Positions 15,721-24,724 of a stretch of 64,000 bases of DNA are shown piece after piece (the stretch's first letter is position 1; the number at the start of each line of letters is the position of its first letter). The position numbers and the translations under genes are program-made. The stretch comes from Variovorax paradoxus (GTDB lineage Bacteria; Pseudomonadota; Gammaproteobacteria; Burkholderiales; Burkholderiaceae_C). The notes beneath the pieces are model-generated. The model had not been told where the DNA came from. It worked only from the letters and a program-made list of their open reading frames with translations, and made no database searches. The stretch lies in contig NZ_JXQQ01000045.1 in assembly GCF_000834655.1 (NCBI RefSeq), forward strand, positions 56,042 to 120,041. The letters run 5' to 3'.

Positions 15721-16920
15721 ATGTCTTCTTCCTTTCTCCCAGGCGGCCGACAGGCGCACGCCGTGATCCTTGCGATCGTCACGCTCGACGCCATCGGCAT
15801 CAGCCTGGTCATGCCCATCGTGCCGAGCCTCTTGCGCGAAGTCGGCCACACCGGCGATCTCGGCTGGCACTTCGGCGCCTTCCTTTCCCTGTACGCGCTG
15901 ATGCAGTTCCTCTGCGCGCCCGTCCTCGGCGCGTTGAGCGACCGCTTCGGCCGCCGTCCGGTGCTCCTGATCTCGGTGCTGGGCGCGGCGATCGATGCGC
16001 TCTTCATGGCCTTCGCGCCGTCGCTGTGGATGCTGTTCGTGGGCCGTGCGATCGCCGGCATGACGGGCGCGAGCATGGCGGTGGCCTCGGCGGCCATTGC
16101 CGACCTCACGCCCGAGCACCAGCGCGCGCGCTGGTTCGGCCGCATGGGCGCGTGCTTCGGCCTGGGCTTCATCGCCGGGCCGGCCATCGGCGGCGTGCTC
16201 GGCGACCACGGCGTGCGGCTGCCCTTCATTGCGGCCGCGCTGCTCAACGGCCTGACCTTCCTCGTGGGCCTGCTGGTGTTGCGCGAGTCGCGTCCGCCCG
16301 CGCTCGCGTCGAAGCCGTTCGACCGCGCCGTGCTGCATCCGCTCGCGCCGCTGCGCTGGGCCGCGGGCGTTCCCGCGCTGCTGCCGATCCTCGGCGTGTT
16401 CCTGGTGCTCGTGCTGGTGGGCGAGGTCGCCGGCACGACCTGGGTGATCCACGGCGAGGACCGGTACGCCTGGAACGGCACCACGGTCGGCCTTTCGCTC
16501 GCGGGCTTCGGCCTGATCCATGCGCTGGTGCAAGGCGTCCTGGCGGGCCCACTGGTCGAGCGTTGGGGCGAGCGCGCGGCGATCGCGGTCGGCACCCTTT
16601 CCGACTGCACGGCCTACGCGCTGATCGCCTTCGCCTCGCAGGGCTGGATGGCGCTCGCGCTGCTGCCGTTCCTGTGCATGGGTGGCGTCGGCCAGCCCGC
16701 GCTGCAGGCGATGCTCTCGCGGCGCGTGGGCGAGGCCGACCAGGGCCGGCTGCAAGGCGTGCTCGCGAGCATCTCCAGCCTGGCCTCGGTGGCCGGCCCT
16801 CTGCTGATCAGCTCGCTCTACTTCGCGTTCCGGGTGCGCTTCCCGGGCATCGTGTGGCTGGTCGGCGCGGTGCTCTATCTGCTGTGCCTGCCGGTGCTGG
16901 TACGCAAGACCGCGCCTTGA
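15721..16920 (+). CDS. TetA-like MFS multidrug/tetracycline efflux transporter
   Basis: This 399-residue transporter has twelve predicted helices. The MFS motif A lies between helices 2 and 3 (G-A-L-S-D-R-F-G-R-R-P-V), and D-A-I-G-I-S-L-V-M-P-I-V-P is characteristic of the TetA group in helix 1. It would export drug-Mg complexes or related molecules in exchange for protons. The ATG at 15721 directly follows the operator pair; upstream in-frame sequence belongs to the divergent tetR region. Chromosomal members of this group often confer little tetracycline resistance, so the physiological substrate is uncertain. Its stop abuts the convergent receptor gene with no spacing. Confidence 0.88.
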   Translation: MSSSFLPGGRQAHAVILAIVTLDAIGISLVMPIVPSLLREVGHTGDLGWHFGAFLSLYALMQFLCAPVLGALSDRFGRRPVLLISVLGAAIDALFMAFAPSLWMLFVGRAIAGMTGASMAVASAAIADLTPEHQRARWFGRMGACFGLGFIAGPAIGGVLGDHGVRLPFIAAALLNGLTFLVGLLVLRESRPPALASKPFDRAVLHPLAPLRWAAGVPALLPILGVFLVLVLVGEVAGTTWVIHGEDRYAWNGTTVGLSLAGFGLIHALVQGVLAGPLVERWGERAAIAVGTLSDCTAYALIAFASQGWMALALLPFLCMGGVGQPALQAMLSRRVGEADQGRLQGVLASISSLASVAGPLLISSLYFAFRVRFPGIVWLVGAVLYLLCLPVLVRKTAP

Positions 16921-17988
16921 TCATTTCTCGATGGTTTTATTCCAGCGCGAATTCCACGCCGGCCGGTTCGCGTTGATGCTCTCCCAATCGATGGTGATCG
17001 CGGTCTTCATCCACTTGTTGATGTCCGCCACCTGCGTCGCGCCTTCGCCCACGGCCGGCGCCTTCGGGTTGGTCGGGATCTGCGCGCCGTACTGGAGCAC
17101 GTTGGCCTGCGCGAGCGGGCTCAGCAGGAACTCGGCGAGCTTCTGCGAGAGCTCGGGCTCGCTGTTGTTGGCGATCACGCACTGGCCCACCATCAGCACC
17201 ACCGCGCCTTCCTTGGGCGGCGCGTACTCGACCGGGATGCCCTTGGTCTTTAGCGCCGCCACGGCCGTGGGCGTGAGCGGGAAGATCGCCGCCTCGCCGG
17301 TCTGCACCATCTCCGAGAGCTTGGCCGAGCTGGGGATGTACTCCAGCACGTTGGGGCCGACGGTGGTGGGCCAGGCCTTGAAGCCGGGCTCCACGTTCTT
17401 GTCGTTGCCGCCCTGGATGCGGTTGAACATCAGGAAGCCGTGCAAGCCGAACGAAGACGACGACATCGACTGGAACACCACCTTGCCCTTGAACTTCGGG
17501 TCGGCCAGGTCCATCCACGAGGTGGGCGCGGCCCAGCCCTTTTCCTTGAACATCTTGGCGTTGTAGGCCAGGCCCGTCATGCCCAGGCTCACGCCGCTGG
17601 CCATGTCGTCCTTGAAGCGCGCGGCGGGGTAGATCTCGGCGAGCGAGGGGTTGGGCTTCTGCTTCTGGCACAGGCCCATGCCGATGGCGCGCACCATGAT
17701 CCCGTCGTCCAGGAACATCACGTGCATCTGCGGGCGGTCCTTGTTGGCCTGCGCCTTGGCGAGGATGTCCGACGAGGTGCCCGGCACCACCACCACCTTC
17801 GCGCCGTAGAGCTTCTCGAAGGCCGGGAACACGTACTGCGTGTACGCCTTCTCCATGGTGCCGCCGTTCATGCCGATGTAGAGCGTCTTGGTCTGCGCGC
17901 CCGCCGCGCCGGTGGCCGCGAGCAACGAAACGGCCGCCGCCCCGAGCAGGGTCCGGCGAAGGGAAAAGGTCTTCTGGGTACGGGACAT
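16921..17988 (-). CDS. ABC transporter substrate-binding protein, polyamine/opine type
   Basis: The 355-residue periplasmic protein has a signal peptide (about residues 1-31, ending A-G-A). Its fold resembles PotD/ferric-binding family receptors (P-A-F-E-K-L-Y-G-A-K-V-V-V; T-G-L-A-Y-N-A). It is the last gene of a minus-strand operon with matching PotA, PotB and PotC-like genes seven cistrons upstream. The receptor is therefore separated from its permease by the three oxidase-subunit genes. The ligand is probably an amino-acid derivative or amine oxidised by those enzymes; it has not been established. Confidence 0.9.
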   Translation of the reverse strand: MSRTQKTFSLRRTLLGAAAVSLLAATGAAGAQTKTLYIGMNGGTMEKAYTQYVFPAFEKLYGAKVVVVPGTSSDILAKAQANKDRPQMHVMFLDDGIMVRAIGMGLCQKQKPNPSLAEIYPAARFKDDMASGVSLGMTGLAYNAKMFKEKGWAAPTSWMDLADPKFKGKVVFQSMSSSSFGLHGFLMFNRIQGGNDKNVEPGFKAWPTTVGPNVLEYIPSSAKLSEMVQTGEAAIFPLTPTAVAALKTKGIPVEYAPPKEGAVVLMVGQCVIANNSEPELSQKLAEFLLSPLAQANVLQYGAQIPTNPKAPAVGEGATQVADINKWMKTAITIDWESINANRPAWNSRWNKTIEK

Positions 17989-18000
17989 GGGGGTTGCCTT

Positions 18001-19188
18001 TCAGGGGAGGGTGGGGACTGAAGTGGAAGGGGGGACGGCCTGTTCTTCATCCGCTGCTTCCCCCTCTTCGTCGGGGAAGGGGCGGTCGACCGCGAACGCA
18101 TCGATCGGCGTGCTGCTGCGGCCGTCGCGCACCAGCTCGGCCAGCACTTCGCCGGCGGCCGGGCCGATCTGGAAGCCCGCGCCCGAGAAGCCGAAGCCAT
18201 GGAAGAGGCCTGGCGTGGTGCGGCTGGGCCCGAGCACCGGCTGGCGGTCGGGCATGTTGCCTTCGGTGCCGCTCCAGGTGCGGATGAAATGCGCATGGCG
18301 CAGCGCGGGCAGCAGCTCGACGGCCTGCAGCGCGAGCGTGGCGATGGCGTCGCGGTCGACGCGGGCGCGGTCGGCATCGAGCGCGTAGCCCCGGCCGCCG
18401 CCGAGCACGAGGTTGCCGCGCGCCACCTGCCGACCATAGATGCCGCCGCCTTCGACGCCCAGGCTCCAGTCCATGAAATGCGGCAGCGGCTCGGTCACCG
18501 CCATGACGGGGTGGCTCGCTTGCAGCGGCACCGCTTCGCCGAACCGGGCGGCGAAGGGCCCGGCCCATGCGCCCGCGCAGTTGAGCAGCACCGGCGCATG
18601 CACTTCGAGCGAATTGCCCGAGCGCAGCATGAACATCGCGCCGTCGTGCGCCACCTCGTCGACCGGGTGGCGCTCGAAGACCTGCGCGCCCGCGCGCTGG
18701 GCCGCAAGCGCGAACGCGGGGGACACGAGGCGCGGGTTGGCCTGCCCGTCTTCCACGCACAGCGAGCCGCCGACCGCGCGCGGGCCGAGCCAGGGGCAGC
18801 GCTCGCGCAGGCGCGCAGAAGAGATCAGCTCGAGCCCGAGATCGAAGTCCAGGCTCTGCGCGCGGTAGCGCTCGAGCGAGGCCATGTCGGATTCGCTGCG
18901 CGCGATCTTGAAATGGCCCGAGCGCAGGTATTCGCCGTCGGTGCCGAGCAGCGAGGGCAGTCGCCCCCAGATCTGGTGCGCGCGCTGCGCGAGCGGCAAC
19001 TGGCTCAGCGGCCGCCCCTGGCGCCGCACGCCGCCGAAGTTCACGCCGCTGGAGCGCGAGCCGCAGAGGTCGCGCTCCAGCAGCGCCACGCCGATGCCCA
19101 TCTGCCGCAAGGCGAGCGCGGCCGACGAGCCGACGATGCCGCCGCCGACGATGGCCACGTCGGTGCGCAGGGTGCGCAGCGAACTCAT
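18001..19188 (-). CDS. FAD-dependent amino-acid/amine oxidoreductase (DadA-like), oxidase beta subunit
   Basis: The 395-residue flavoprotein opens with V-A-I-V-G-G-G-I-V-G-S-S at about residues 10-21 and has the DAO fold through to the C-terminal G-F-G-F-S-G-A-G-F-Q-I-G-P. Members oxidise the C-N bond of amino acids, imino acids or opines. The ATG at 19188 overlaps the stop of the upstream subunit as ATGA. With the NAD(P)-binding/BFD and 2Fe-2S neighbours it forms the three-part architecture of octopine/nopaline oxidases and hydroxyproline dehydrogenases. A Glu-rich tail of about 25 residues extends past the fold. Confidence 0.88.
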   Translation of the reverse strand: MSSLRTLRTDVAIVGGGIVGSSAALALRQMGIGVALLERDLCGSRSSGVNFGGVRRQGRPLSQLPLAQRAHQIWGRLPSLLGTDGEYLRSGHFKIARSESDMASLERYRAQSLDFDLGLELISSARLRERCPWLGPRAVGGSLCVEDGQANPRLVSPAFALAAQRAGAQVFERHPVDEVAHDGAMFMLRSGNSLEVHAPVLLNCAGAWAGPFAARFGEAVPLQASHPVMAVTEPLPHFMDWSLGVEGGGIYGRQVARGNLVLGGGRGYALDADRARVDRDAIATLALQAVELLPALRHAHFIRTWSGTEGNMPDRQPVLGPSRTTPGLFHGFGFSGAGFQIGPAAGEVLAELVRDGRSSTPIDAFAVDRPFPDEEGEAADEEQAVPPSTSVPTLP

Positions 19189-20594
19189 GCGACGTTCCCT
19201 TCGCTGGCCGCGTGCGCGGCGAGGTGGATCGGAATCGGCTTGATCGGCGCCTGCCCGCGCAGCCGGCCCACCTGCTGCAGCGGCTGGCTCGTCGCGTGCG
19301 CGAGGATCTCGGCGGTCGCCACGCCGCACATGCGACCCTGGCAGCGGCCCATGCCGACGCGCGACAAAGCCTTGAGTCGGTTCATTTCGTCGGCGCCTTC
19401 GACGCGGACGGTCTCGCGCAGCGTGCCGGCCGTGACGTTCTCGCAGCGGCAGACGACGAGGTCGTCGGGCGCGTTCGCGGCCCAGTCCTGCGGCAGCGGA
19501 AAGGCGCGCTCGAGTCCGCGGCGGAAACCCGTCAGTCCTTCGAGCTTGCGTTCGAGCGCATCGGCGCGTGCCGCATCGACGGCGACGCCGCGGTCAGCGA
19601 GCAGCGCGAGCGCGGCGCGTTCGCCGGCCCACTCGGCCGCATCGGCGCCCATGATCCCGGCGCCGTCGCCCGCGAGGTACACGCCGGGGACGCTGGTGCG
19701 CCCCGCCGCATCGCGCACCGGCAGGTGGGCGCGGTGCATCGGCGCGAATTCGAAGCGGCAGCCGAGCAGGTCGGCCAGTTGCGTCTCCGAGCGCAGCGCG
19801 TAGCCGAAGCCGACGGCGTCGCAATCGAGCGTGCGCTCCTCGCGGCCGTCGTGCCATTCGACGCCGGTGACGCGGCGCGCATCTGCATCGCCGACCACGC
19901 GCAGCGGTCGAACGCCGCCGTGCAGCGGCACGCCGTGCGCGCGCAGCCACGCGACGAAGTACACGCCCTTGGCGAACACAGTGGGCTGGCGCAGCATCGC
20001 GGGCGTTGCGGAAATCTGGTCGGCAAGCCGGGCGGTGTCGAGCACTGCCGCGACCTTCGCACCGGCTTTCGCGTATTGATACGCCACGAGGTACAGCAGC
20101 GGCCCCGTGCCCATGAACACCACGCGCTGCCCGATGGCGCAGCCCTGGAATTTCAGCGCCACCTGCGCGCCTCCGAGCGTGTAGACGCCGGGCAACGTCC
20201 AGCCCGGCACGGGCAGCACGCGGTCTGTCGCGCCCGTCGCGACGATGAGCGCGCCATGCGGCACGCGCGTCGTGGTGCGCGTCGGGTTGTGCAGCACGTC
20301 GAGCACGCCGGCCTGCGCGTTCCACACGAGGCTTTCGGGTCGGTAGTCGATGCGGTCGCGCAGCGCGTCGAAGGCCAGGTGCACCGCATTCGCGCGCGAG
20401 GCCTCGAAGCCGTAGAGCGTGGCCGCCGTGCGCTGGATGAAATTGGCGGGCGGGCGGCGGTAGATCTGGCCGCCGGCGCGCGCGGCCTCGTCGATCACGA
20501 GGGGGCGCAGGCCATGCGCGACCAGCGCTTCGGCCGCGCGCACGCCGGCCGGCCCGGCACCGACGATCACGGGGCGAAGCTGGGCATCGGTCAT
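19185..20594 (-). CDS. FAD/NAD(P)-binding oxidoreductase with C-terminal BFD-like Fe-S domain, oxidase alpha subunit
   Basis: The 469-residue protein has an N-terminal Rossmann motif V-I-V-G-A-G-P-A-G-V near 8-17, a second nucleotide-binding site (F-M-G-T-G-P-L-L-Y) and a C-terminal cysteine-rich domain. In that domain C-R-C-E-N-V-T-A-G and G-R-C-Q-G-R-M-C supply four cysteines for a [2Fe-2S] cluster. This layout is that of HcnB/OoxA-type alpha subunits. Both ends overlap neighbours as ATGA, so stoichiometric translation is likely. It would relay electrons from the DadA-like subunit. Confidence 0.9.
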   Translation of the reverse strand: MTDAQLRPVIVGAGPAGVRAAEALVAHGLRPLVIDEAARAGGQIYRRPPANFIQRTAATLYGFEASRANAVHLAFDALRDRIDYRPESLVWNAQAGVLDVLHNPTRTTTRVPHGALIVATGATDRVLPVPGWTLPGVYTLGGAQVALKFQGCAIGQRVVFMGTGPLLYLVAYQYAKAGAKVAAVLDTARLADQISATPAMLRQPTVFAKGVYFVAWLRAHGVPLHGGVRPLRVVGDADARRVTGVEWHDGREERTLDCDAVGFGYALRSETQLADLLGCRFEFAPMHRAHLPVRDAAGRTSVPGVYLAGDGAGIMGADAAEWAGERAALALLADRGVAVDAARADALERKLEGLTGFRRGLERAFPLPQDWAANAPDDLVVCRCENVTAGTLRETVRVEGADEMNRLKALSRVGMGRCQGRMCGVATAEILAHATSQPLQQVGRLRGQAPIKPIPIHLAAHAASEGNVA

Positions 20595-20905
20595 GCGCCG
20601 CTCCTTCCGGTGACCAGCGCCATGCCCGGAGCGATGAAGGTGGAGCAGGCGCGCAGGCGCTCGCCTTCGGCGGTCGCGATCCAGCAGTCCTGGCAGGCGC
20701 CCATCATGCAGAAGCCGGCGCGAGGCGTGTCGCTGAATTCGTTGCGGCGCAACTGGCTGCCTTGCGTGAGCACGGCCGTGAGCACCGTGTCGCCGGCGAG
20801 TGCCGAGGCGGGCGCGCCATCGAGCGTGAAGGCCACGGCGGCGCGGCCGGTCTCGGCCACGCGATGCAGCAGCGCGTGCGGTGCGGTCGATGCGTTCAAT
20901 GCCAT
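20591..20905 (-). CDS. (2Fe-2S)-binding protein, HcnA-like oxidase gamma subunit
   Basis: This 104-residue ferredoxin-like subunit has cysteines at 66, 71, 74 and 87 (G-F-C-M-M-G-A-C-Q-D-C-W and R-A-C-S). That is the pattern of HcnA and the gamma subunits of opine and hydroxyproline oxidases. It would carry electrons within the complex. Its ATG directly abuts the TAG of the permease gene. Its stop overlaps the alpha-subunit start as ATGA. Confidence 0.9.
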   Translation of the reverse strand: MALNASTAPHALLHRVAETGRAAVAFTLDGAPASALAGDTVLTAVLTQGSQLRRNEFSDTPRAGFCMMGACQDCWIATAEGERLRACSTFIAPGMALVTGRSGA

Positions 20906-21700
20906 CTACTTGCGCCCCACCAGCACGCGATCCAGCCCGTAGAGCCGGTCGAGGATCACCATCGCGACGGCGGTCACCGCCACCATCAGCGCCGAGACCG
21001 CCGCCATCAGCGGATCGATCGACTCGGTCGCATACATGTACATGCGCACCGGCAGCGTCACCGTGCTCGGCGAGGTCACGAAGATCGACATCGTCACTTC
21101 GTCGAAGCTGTTGATGAAGGCGAGCATCCAGCCGCCCGTGACGCCCGGCAGGATCATCGGCAGCGTGATGCGCCGGAACACCGTGGCCTGGCTCGCGCCC
21201 AGCGAAAGCGCGGCCTGCTCGGCGCTGCGGTCGAAGCCCACGAGCGCGGCCACCACGAGGCGCAGCGTGTACGGCGTGACGATGAGCGCGTGCGCCATCA
21301 CCAGCCAGCCGAAGCTGCCCGTGCCGCCCACCAGCGCGAACAGCCGCAAGAGCGCCACGCCCAGCACCAGGTGCGGAATGATCAGCGGCGAGAGAAAGAG
21401 GCCGTTGAGGAAGTCGCGCCCCGGAAACTCGTAGCGCGTGATCGCCATGCCCGCCGGCACCGCCAGCAGCGTGGCGATGGTGGCCGAGGCCAGCGCGAGC
21501 CACAGGCTGTTCCAGAACGACTGCATGAAGTCCGGGTGCGCGAACACCGCGGCGAACCAGCGCAGCGAGAAGCTGGTGGTCGGAATGGTCAGCGTGTTCT
21601 CGGGCGTGAACGCGACGATGCACACCACCAGGAGCGGCGCCAGCATGAAGGTGATGACGAGCGCGTTGAACGCGAGGGCGAGGGGGCCGTTCTTGCTCAT
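20906..21700 (-). CDS. ABC transporter permease (PotC-like)
   Basis: The 264-residue inner-membrane protein has six predicted helices and the permease EAA loop (Q-A-A-L-S-L-G-A-S-Q-A-T-V-F). It resembles the second permease of spermidine/putrescine-type importers. It starts 4 bp after the PotB-like gene and ends flush with the 2Fe-2S gene, showing that transport and oxidation genes share one transcript. Confidence 0.92.
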   Translation of the reverse strand: MSKNGPLALAFNALVITFMLAPLLVVCIVAFTPENTLTIPTTSFSLRWFAAVFAHPDFMQSFWNSLWLALASATIATLLAVPAGMAITRYEFPGRDFLNGLFLSPLIIPHLVLGVALLRLFALVGGTGSFGWLVMAHALIVTPYTLRLVVAALVGFDRSAEQAALSLGASQATVFRRITLPMILPGVTGGWMLAFINSFDEVTMSIFVTSPSTVTLPVRMYMYATESIDPLMAAVSALMVAVTAVAMVILDRLYGLDRVLVGRK

Positions 21701-21704
21701 AAGG

Positions 21705-22565
21705 TCACCCGAGCGCTTTCTTGTAGCGGCCTTCTACGAGGCGGTTGTAGCTCAGCATCACGATGAGGTTCGCGGCGAGCAGCGTGAGCGCAATGGCGGC
21801 ACCCAGAGGCCAGTTCAGCTCGCTCAAGTACTCGTCGTACACGACCGTCGCGACCATCTTCAGGCGGCGCCCGCCGAGCAGCCCCGGAATCGCGAACGAG
21901 CTCGCAGCCAGGCCGAACACGATCAGGCTGCCCGAAAGGATGCCCGGCATGACCTGCGGCAGCACGATGCGGCGCAGCGTGGTGAAGGGCGAGGCCTTGA
22001 GCGAGAGCGCCGCGTTCTCGACGCCCGCATCCAGCTTCTGCAGCGAGGTCCACACCGGAATCACCATGAACGGCAGCATCACGTGGACCAGCGCGACGAT
22101 CACTGCGATCTCGGTGTAGAGCATCTTCACCGGTCCGATGCCCACGAGGCCGAGCAGCGAATTCACGGCACCCTCGGGGCCGAGCAGCATGCTCCAGCCG
22201 AAGGCGCGCACCACCACCGACACCAGGAGCGGCGCGAGTACCACCAGCAGGAGGATCGAGCGCCACGGGTTGCGCATGCGGCTGAGCACATAGGCCTCGG
22301 GCGCGCCGATGACCACGCAGATCAAGGTGACCAGCGCCGAGATCCAGAAGGTGCGCCAGAAGATGCCGTGGTAGTACGAGTCGGTGAACACCTGCGCGTA
22401 GTGCGCGAGCGTGAATTCGCCGGCCTTCGGTCCGGTGGCCGGGTCGTACACGTTGAAAGACAGCACGGCCGTGAGCAGGAGCGGCACCAGCAGCAGCGCC
22501 GTGAACAGCAGCAGCGCGGGGCCCGAGAGCCACCACGGCGCGGCCTTGTTCCGGATGCCGCTCAT
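21705..22565 (-). CDS. ABC transporter permease (PotB-like)
   Basis: This 286-residue permease has six predicted helices with the EAA loop near N-A-A-L-S-L-K-A-S-P-F-T-T. It pairs with the PotC-like subunit to form the channel. Its start overlaps the ATPase stop (ATGA), so synthesis is coupled. The substrate is that of the operon, probably an amino-acid conjugate or amine. Confidence 0.92.
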   Translation of the reverse strand: MSGIRNKAAPWWLSGPALLLFTALLLVPLLLTAVLSFNVYDPATGPKAGEFTLAHYAQVFTDSYYHGIFWRTFWISALVTLICVVIGAPEAYVLSRMRNPWRSILLLVVLAPLLVSVVVRAFGWSMLLGPEGAVNSLLGLVGIGPVKMLYTEIAVIVALVHVMLPFMVIPVWTSLQKLDAGVENAALSLKASPFTTLRRIVLPQVMPGILSGSLIVFGLAASSFAIPGLLGGRRLKMVATVVYDEYLSELNWPLGAAIALTLLAANLIVMLSYNRLVEGRYKKALG

Positions 22566-23632
22566 GCCGCCACCGCCTCCTCGACCGGCAGCAGGCGCGT
22601 GCAGTGCGCGGGCCAGTCGATGCCGACCGCGTTGCCCTCATCGAGCGCTTCGCGGCCGTCGTTGGGGCTCAGCACCATCAGGTCGCCGGCGGGCGTGGCG
22701 ATGCGGTAGAGCCACTGGCTGCCGAGGAAGAAGCGTTCCTGCACCGTGCCGTCGAGCCGGCCGCGGCCTGCCGCAACGAGCTGGAGCTTTTCGGGCCGCA
22801 CGCTCATCAGCACCGCGGCGCCGGCCTTGAAGCCGTCTTCGTCGACCTGCACCGCGAGCGGGCCGACCTCGACGCTGCAGCTGCCGGTGCTGCATGCGGT
22901 GACGCGCCCGTTCAGCAGGTTGGCCTTGCCCACGAAAGTGGAGATGAAGCGCGTGCTCGGATGCTCGTAAACGCGGTGCGGATGGTCGATCTGCGTGGCG
23001 CAGCCGCCTTCCATCACCACCACGCGGTCGCTGATCGACATGGCCTCGCTCTGGTCGTGCGTGACCATCACCGTGGTGGTGCCGACCTTGCGCTGGATCT
23101 GGCGCAGCTCGAACTGCATCTCCTCGCGCAGCTTGGCGTCCAGGTTGGAGAGCGGCTCGTCGAGCAGCAGCACCGGCGGCTCGATCACCAAGGCGCGGGC
23201 GAGCGCCACGCGCTGCCGCTGGCCGCCCGAGAGCTCGCGCGGGTAGCGCGTGGCGTGCGGCTCCAGGTGCACGAGCGCGAGCGCCTGCTTCACGCGTTCG
23301 GCGCGCTCGGCCTTGGGCATCTTGCGCATCTCCAGGCCAAAGCTCACGTTGTCGGCCACCGTCATGTGCGGGAAGAGCGCGTAGCTCTGGAACACGATGC
23401 CCAGGCCGCGCGTGTTGGCCTTGGCGTTCGTGATGTCCTTGCCCGCGAGTTCGATGCGGCCGCTGGAGACCGCCTCGAAGCCCGCAATCATCTGCAGCGT
23501 GGTGGTCTTGCCGCAGCCCGACGGGCCGAGCAGCGAGACGAATTCGCCCTTTTCGACCGTGAGGTTCATCGCCGACACCGCGCGTGTGCTGCCGTAGAAC
23601 TTGGTCACGTCGGTAAGCCGTAGGAATGACAT
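22562..23632 (-). CDS. ABC transporter ATP-binding protein (PotA-like)
   Basis: The 356-residue ATPase has Walker A G-P-S-G-C-G-K-T at 37-44, L-S-G-G-Q-R-Q-R and Walker B L-L-L-D-E-P-L-S-N-L-D. A C-terminal TOBE-type regulatory domain (about 280-356) is typical of PotA. The ATG at 23632, giving M-S-F-L-R-L, is preferred over an in-frame start 17 codons upstream that lacks a ribosome site. It is the first gene of the seven-gene operon, divergent from the IclR gene across about 205 bp. Confidence 0.93.
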   Translation of the reverse strand: MSFLRLTDVTKFYGSTRAVSAMNLTVEKGEFVSLLGPSGCGKTTTLQMIAGFEAVSSGRIELAGKDITNAKANTRGLGIVFQSYALFPHMTVADNVSFGLEMRKMPKAERAERVKQALALVHLEPHATRYPRELSGGQRQRVALARALVIEPPVLLLDEPLSNLDAKLREEMQFELRQIQRKVGTTTVMVTHDQSEAMSISDRVVVMEGGCATQIDHPHRVYEHPSTRFISTFVGKANLLNGRVTACSTGSCSVEVGPLAVQVDEDGFKAGAAVLMSVRPEKLQLVAAGRGRLDGTVQERFFLGSQWLYRIATPAGDLMVLSPNDGREALDEGNAVGIDWPAHCTRLLPVEEAVAA

Positions 23633-23755
23633 GGAAGCGCCTTTCGTGGGGGCAGAAAGATGGCGTGCGACACCTTGGTGCATGCCATGGACTGCCGGGT
23701 ACTTTCAATTCACTCTATTGCAACGATTGCGCCAGAACGCCTCGGGTATTCCATT

Positions 23756-23794
23756 AATCAGAATCTTTCTCTGATTTATTCCATTCATTGGAAT
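23756..23794. promoter_or_regulatory. Twin dyads upstream of IclR gene, probable IclR operator region
   Basis: AATCAG-N9-CTGATT (23756-23776) is followed at once by ATTCCA-N5-TGGAAT (23778-23794); TATTCCATT also occurs at 23747. The ATTCCA/TGGAAT arms resemble IclR-family half-sites. The region is AT-rich compared with its surroundings and lies between the divergent transporter operon and regulator. Confidence 0.6.
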
Positions 23795-23837
23795 GTGAGC
23801 CATAAAATCCAGTCAGAAAATTCCACAGGAGCAAGGT

Positions 23838-24716
23838 ATGGAAAGCACATCGGAGGCGCGTTCGCAGTCGTCCGCTTCCAGCGGCGGCGTGCCGCGCGTC
23901 TTTTCGGTGATCCGCGCGCTCGGCGCGGTGCAGGCCGAGGGCGGCCGCGTGACCCAGATCGCACGTTCCGTGGGCTTGACGCAAGCCACCACGCACCGCT
24001 TGCTGCAGGCGCTCATGGCCGAAGGCATGGTCGAGCAGGACGAGCGCAGCAAGCTCTATCGGTTGAGCATCGATTTCTTCGCGCTCGCAGCCAATGCCGG
24101 CAACCCCGGCGACCTGCGCGCGATCTGCCGGCCCGTGCTGCTGCGCCTGTGCGCGAGCCTGGGCGACAGCATCTTTCTCCTGGTGCGCAGCGGCTTCGAC
24201 GCGGTGTGCCTCGATCGCAGCGAGGGGCCGTTTCCGATCCGCTCGTTCACCGGCGACATCGGCGGGCGCATCGCGCTGGGCGTGGGGCAGGGGGCGCTCG
24301 CAATCCTCGCGTTCCTGCCGGAGGCGGAGCGCGAAGAGGTGATCCGCTTCAATCTCTCCCGCGTGCGCGAGTACGGCGTGTACGACGAGGTCTATCTGCG
24401 CACCGAGATCGAGCGCGTGCGGCAGGCCGGCTACGCGGGTCGCAACACCGGCCTGCTCGAAGGCATGGCGGGCGTGGCGGTGCCGATCCTCGACCGCGAA
24501 GGCCGCGCGGTGGCCGCGCTGAGCGTGGGCACGATCGCCGACCGGCTCAATGCGGACCGCATGCCGACGGTGGTGGAACTGCTCAAGCGGGAAGCCGCGG
24601 CCATCGGGCCGAAGATCAATCCGTTCGATGCGACGCTCAGGCGGCCGGCGCAGAGCCTGGCGGGCTCGCCGGCGGGGCAGAAGATCTCATTGCCCGAGGC
24701 GCCCGGGCCGAACTAG
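23838..24716 (+). CDS. IclR family transcriptional regulator
   Basis: This 292-residue IclR protein has an N-terminal helix-turn-helix (about 20-75; I-A-R-S-V-G-L-T-Q-A-T-T-H-R-L-L-Q-A-L) and a full effector domain (G-V-A-V-P-I-L-D). AGGAGCAAGGT precedes the ATG closely. It is divergent from the transporter/oxidase operon and next to two dyads, so it most likely controls that operon. It converges on the DUF4174 gene with an 8-bp gap. Confidence 0.92.
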   Translation: MESTSEARSQSSASSGGVPRVFSVIRALGAVQAEGGRVTQIARSVGLTQATTHRLLQALMAEGMVEQDERSKLYRLSIDFFALAANAGNPGDLRAICRPVLLRLCASLGDSIFLLVRSGFDAVCLDRSEGPFPIRSFTGDIGGRIALGVGQGALAILAFLPEAEREEVIRFNLSRVREYGVYDEVYLRTEIERVRQAGYAGRNTGLLEGMAGVAVPILDREGRAVAALSVGTIADRLNADRMPTVVELLKREAAAIGPKINPFDATLRRPAQSLAGSPAGQKISLPEAPGPN

Positions 24717-24724
24717 GCGCAGCG

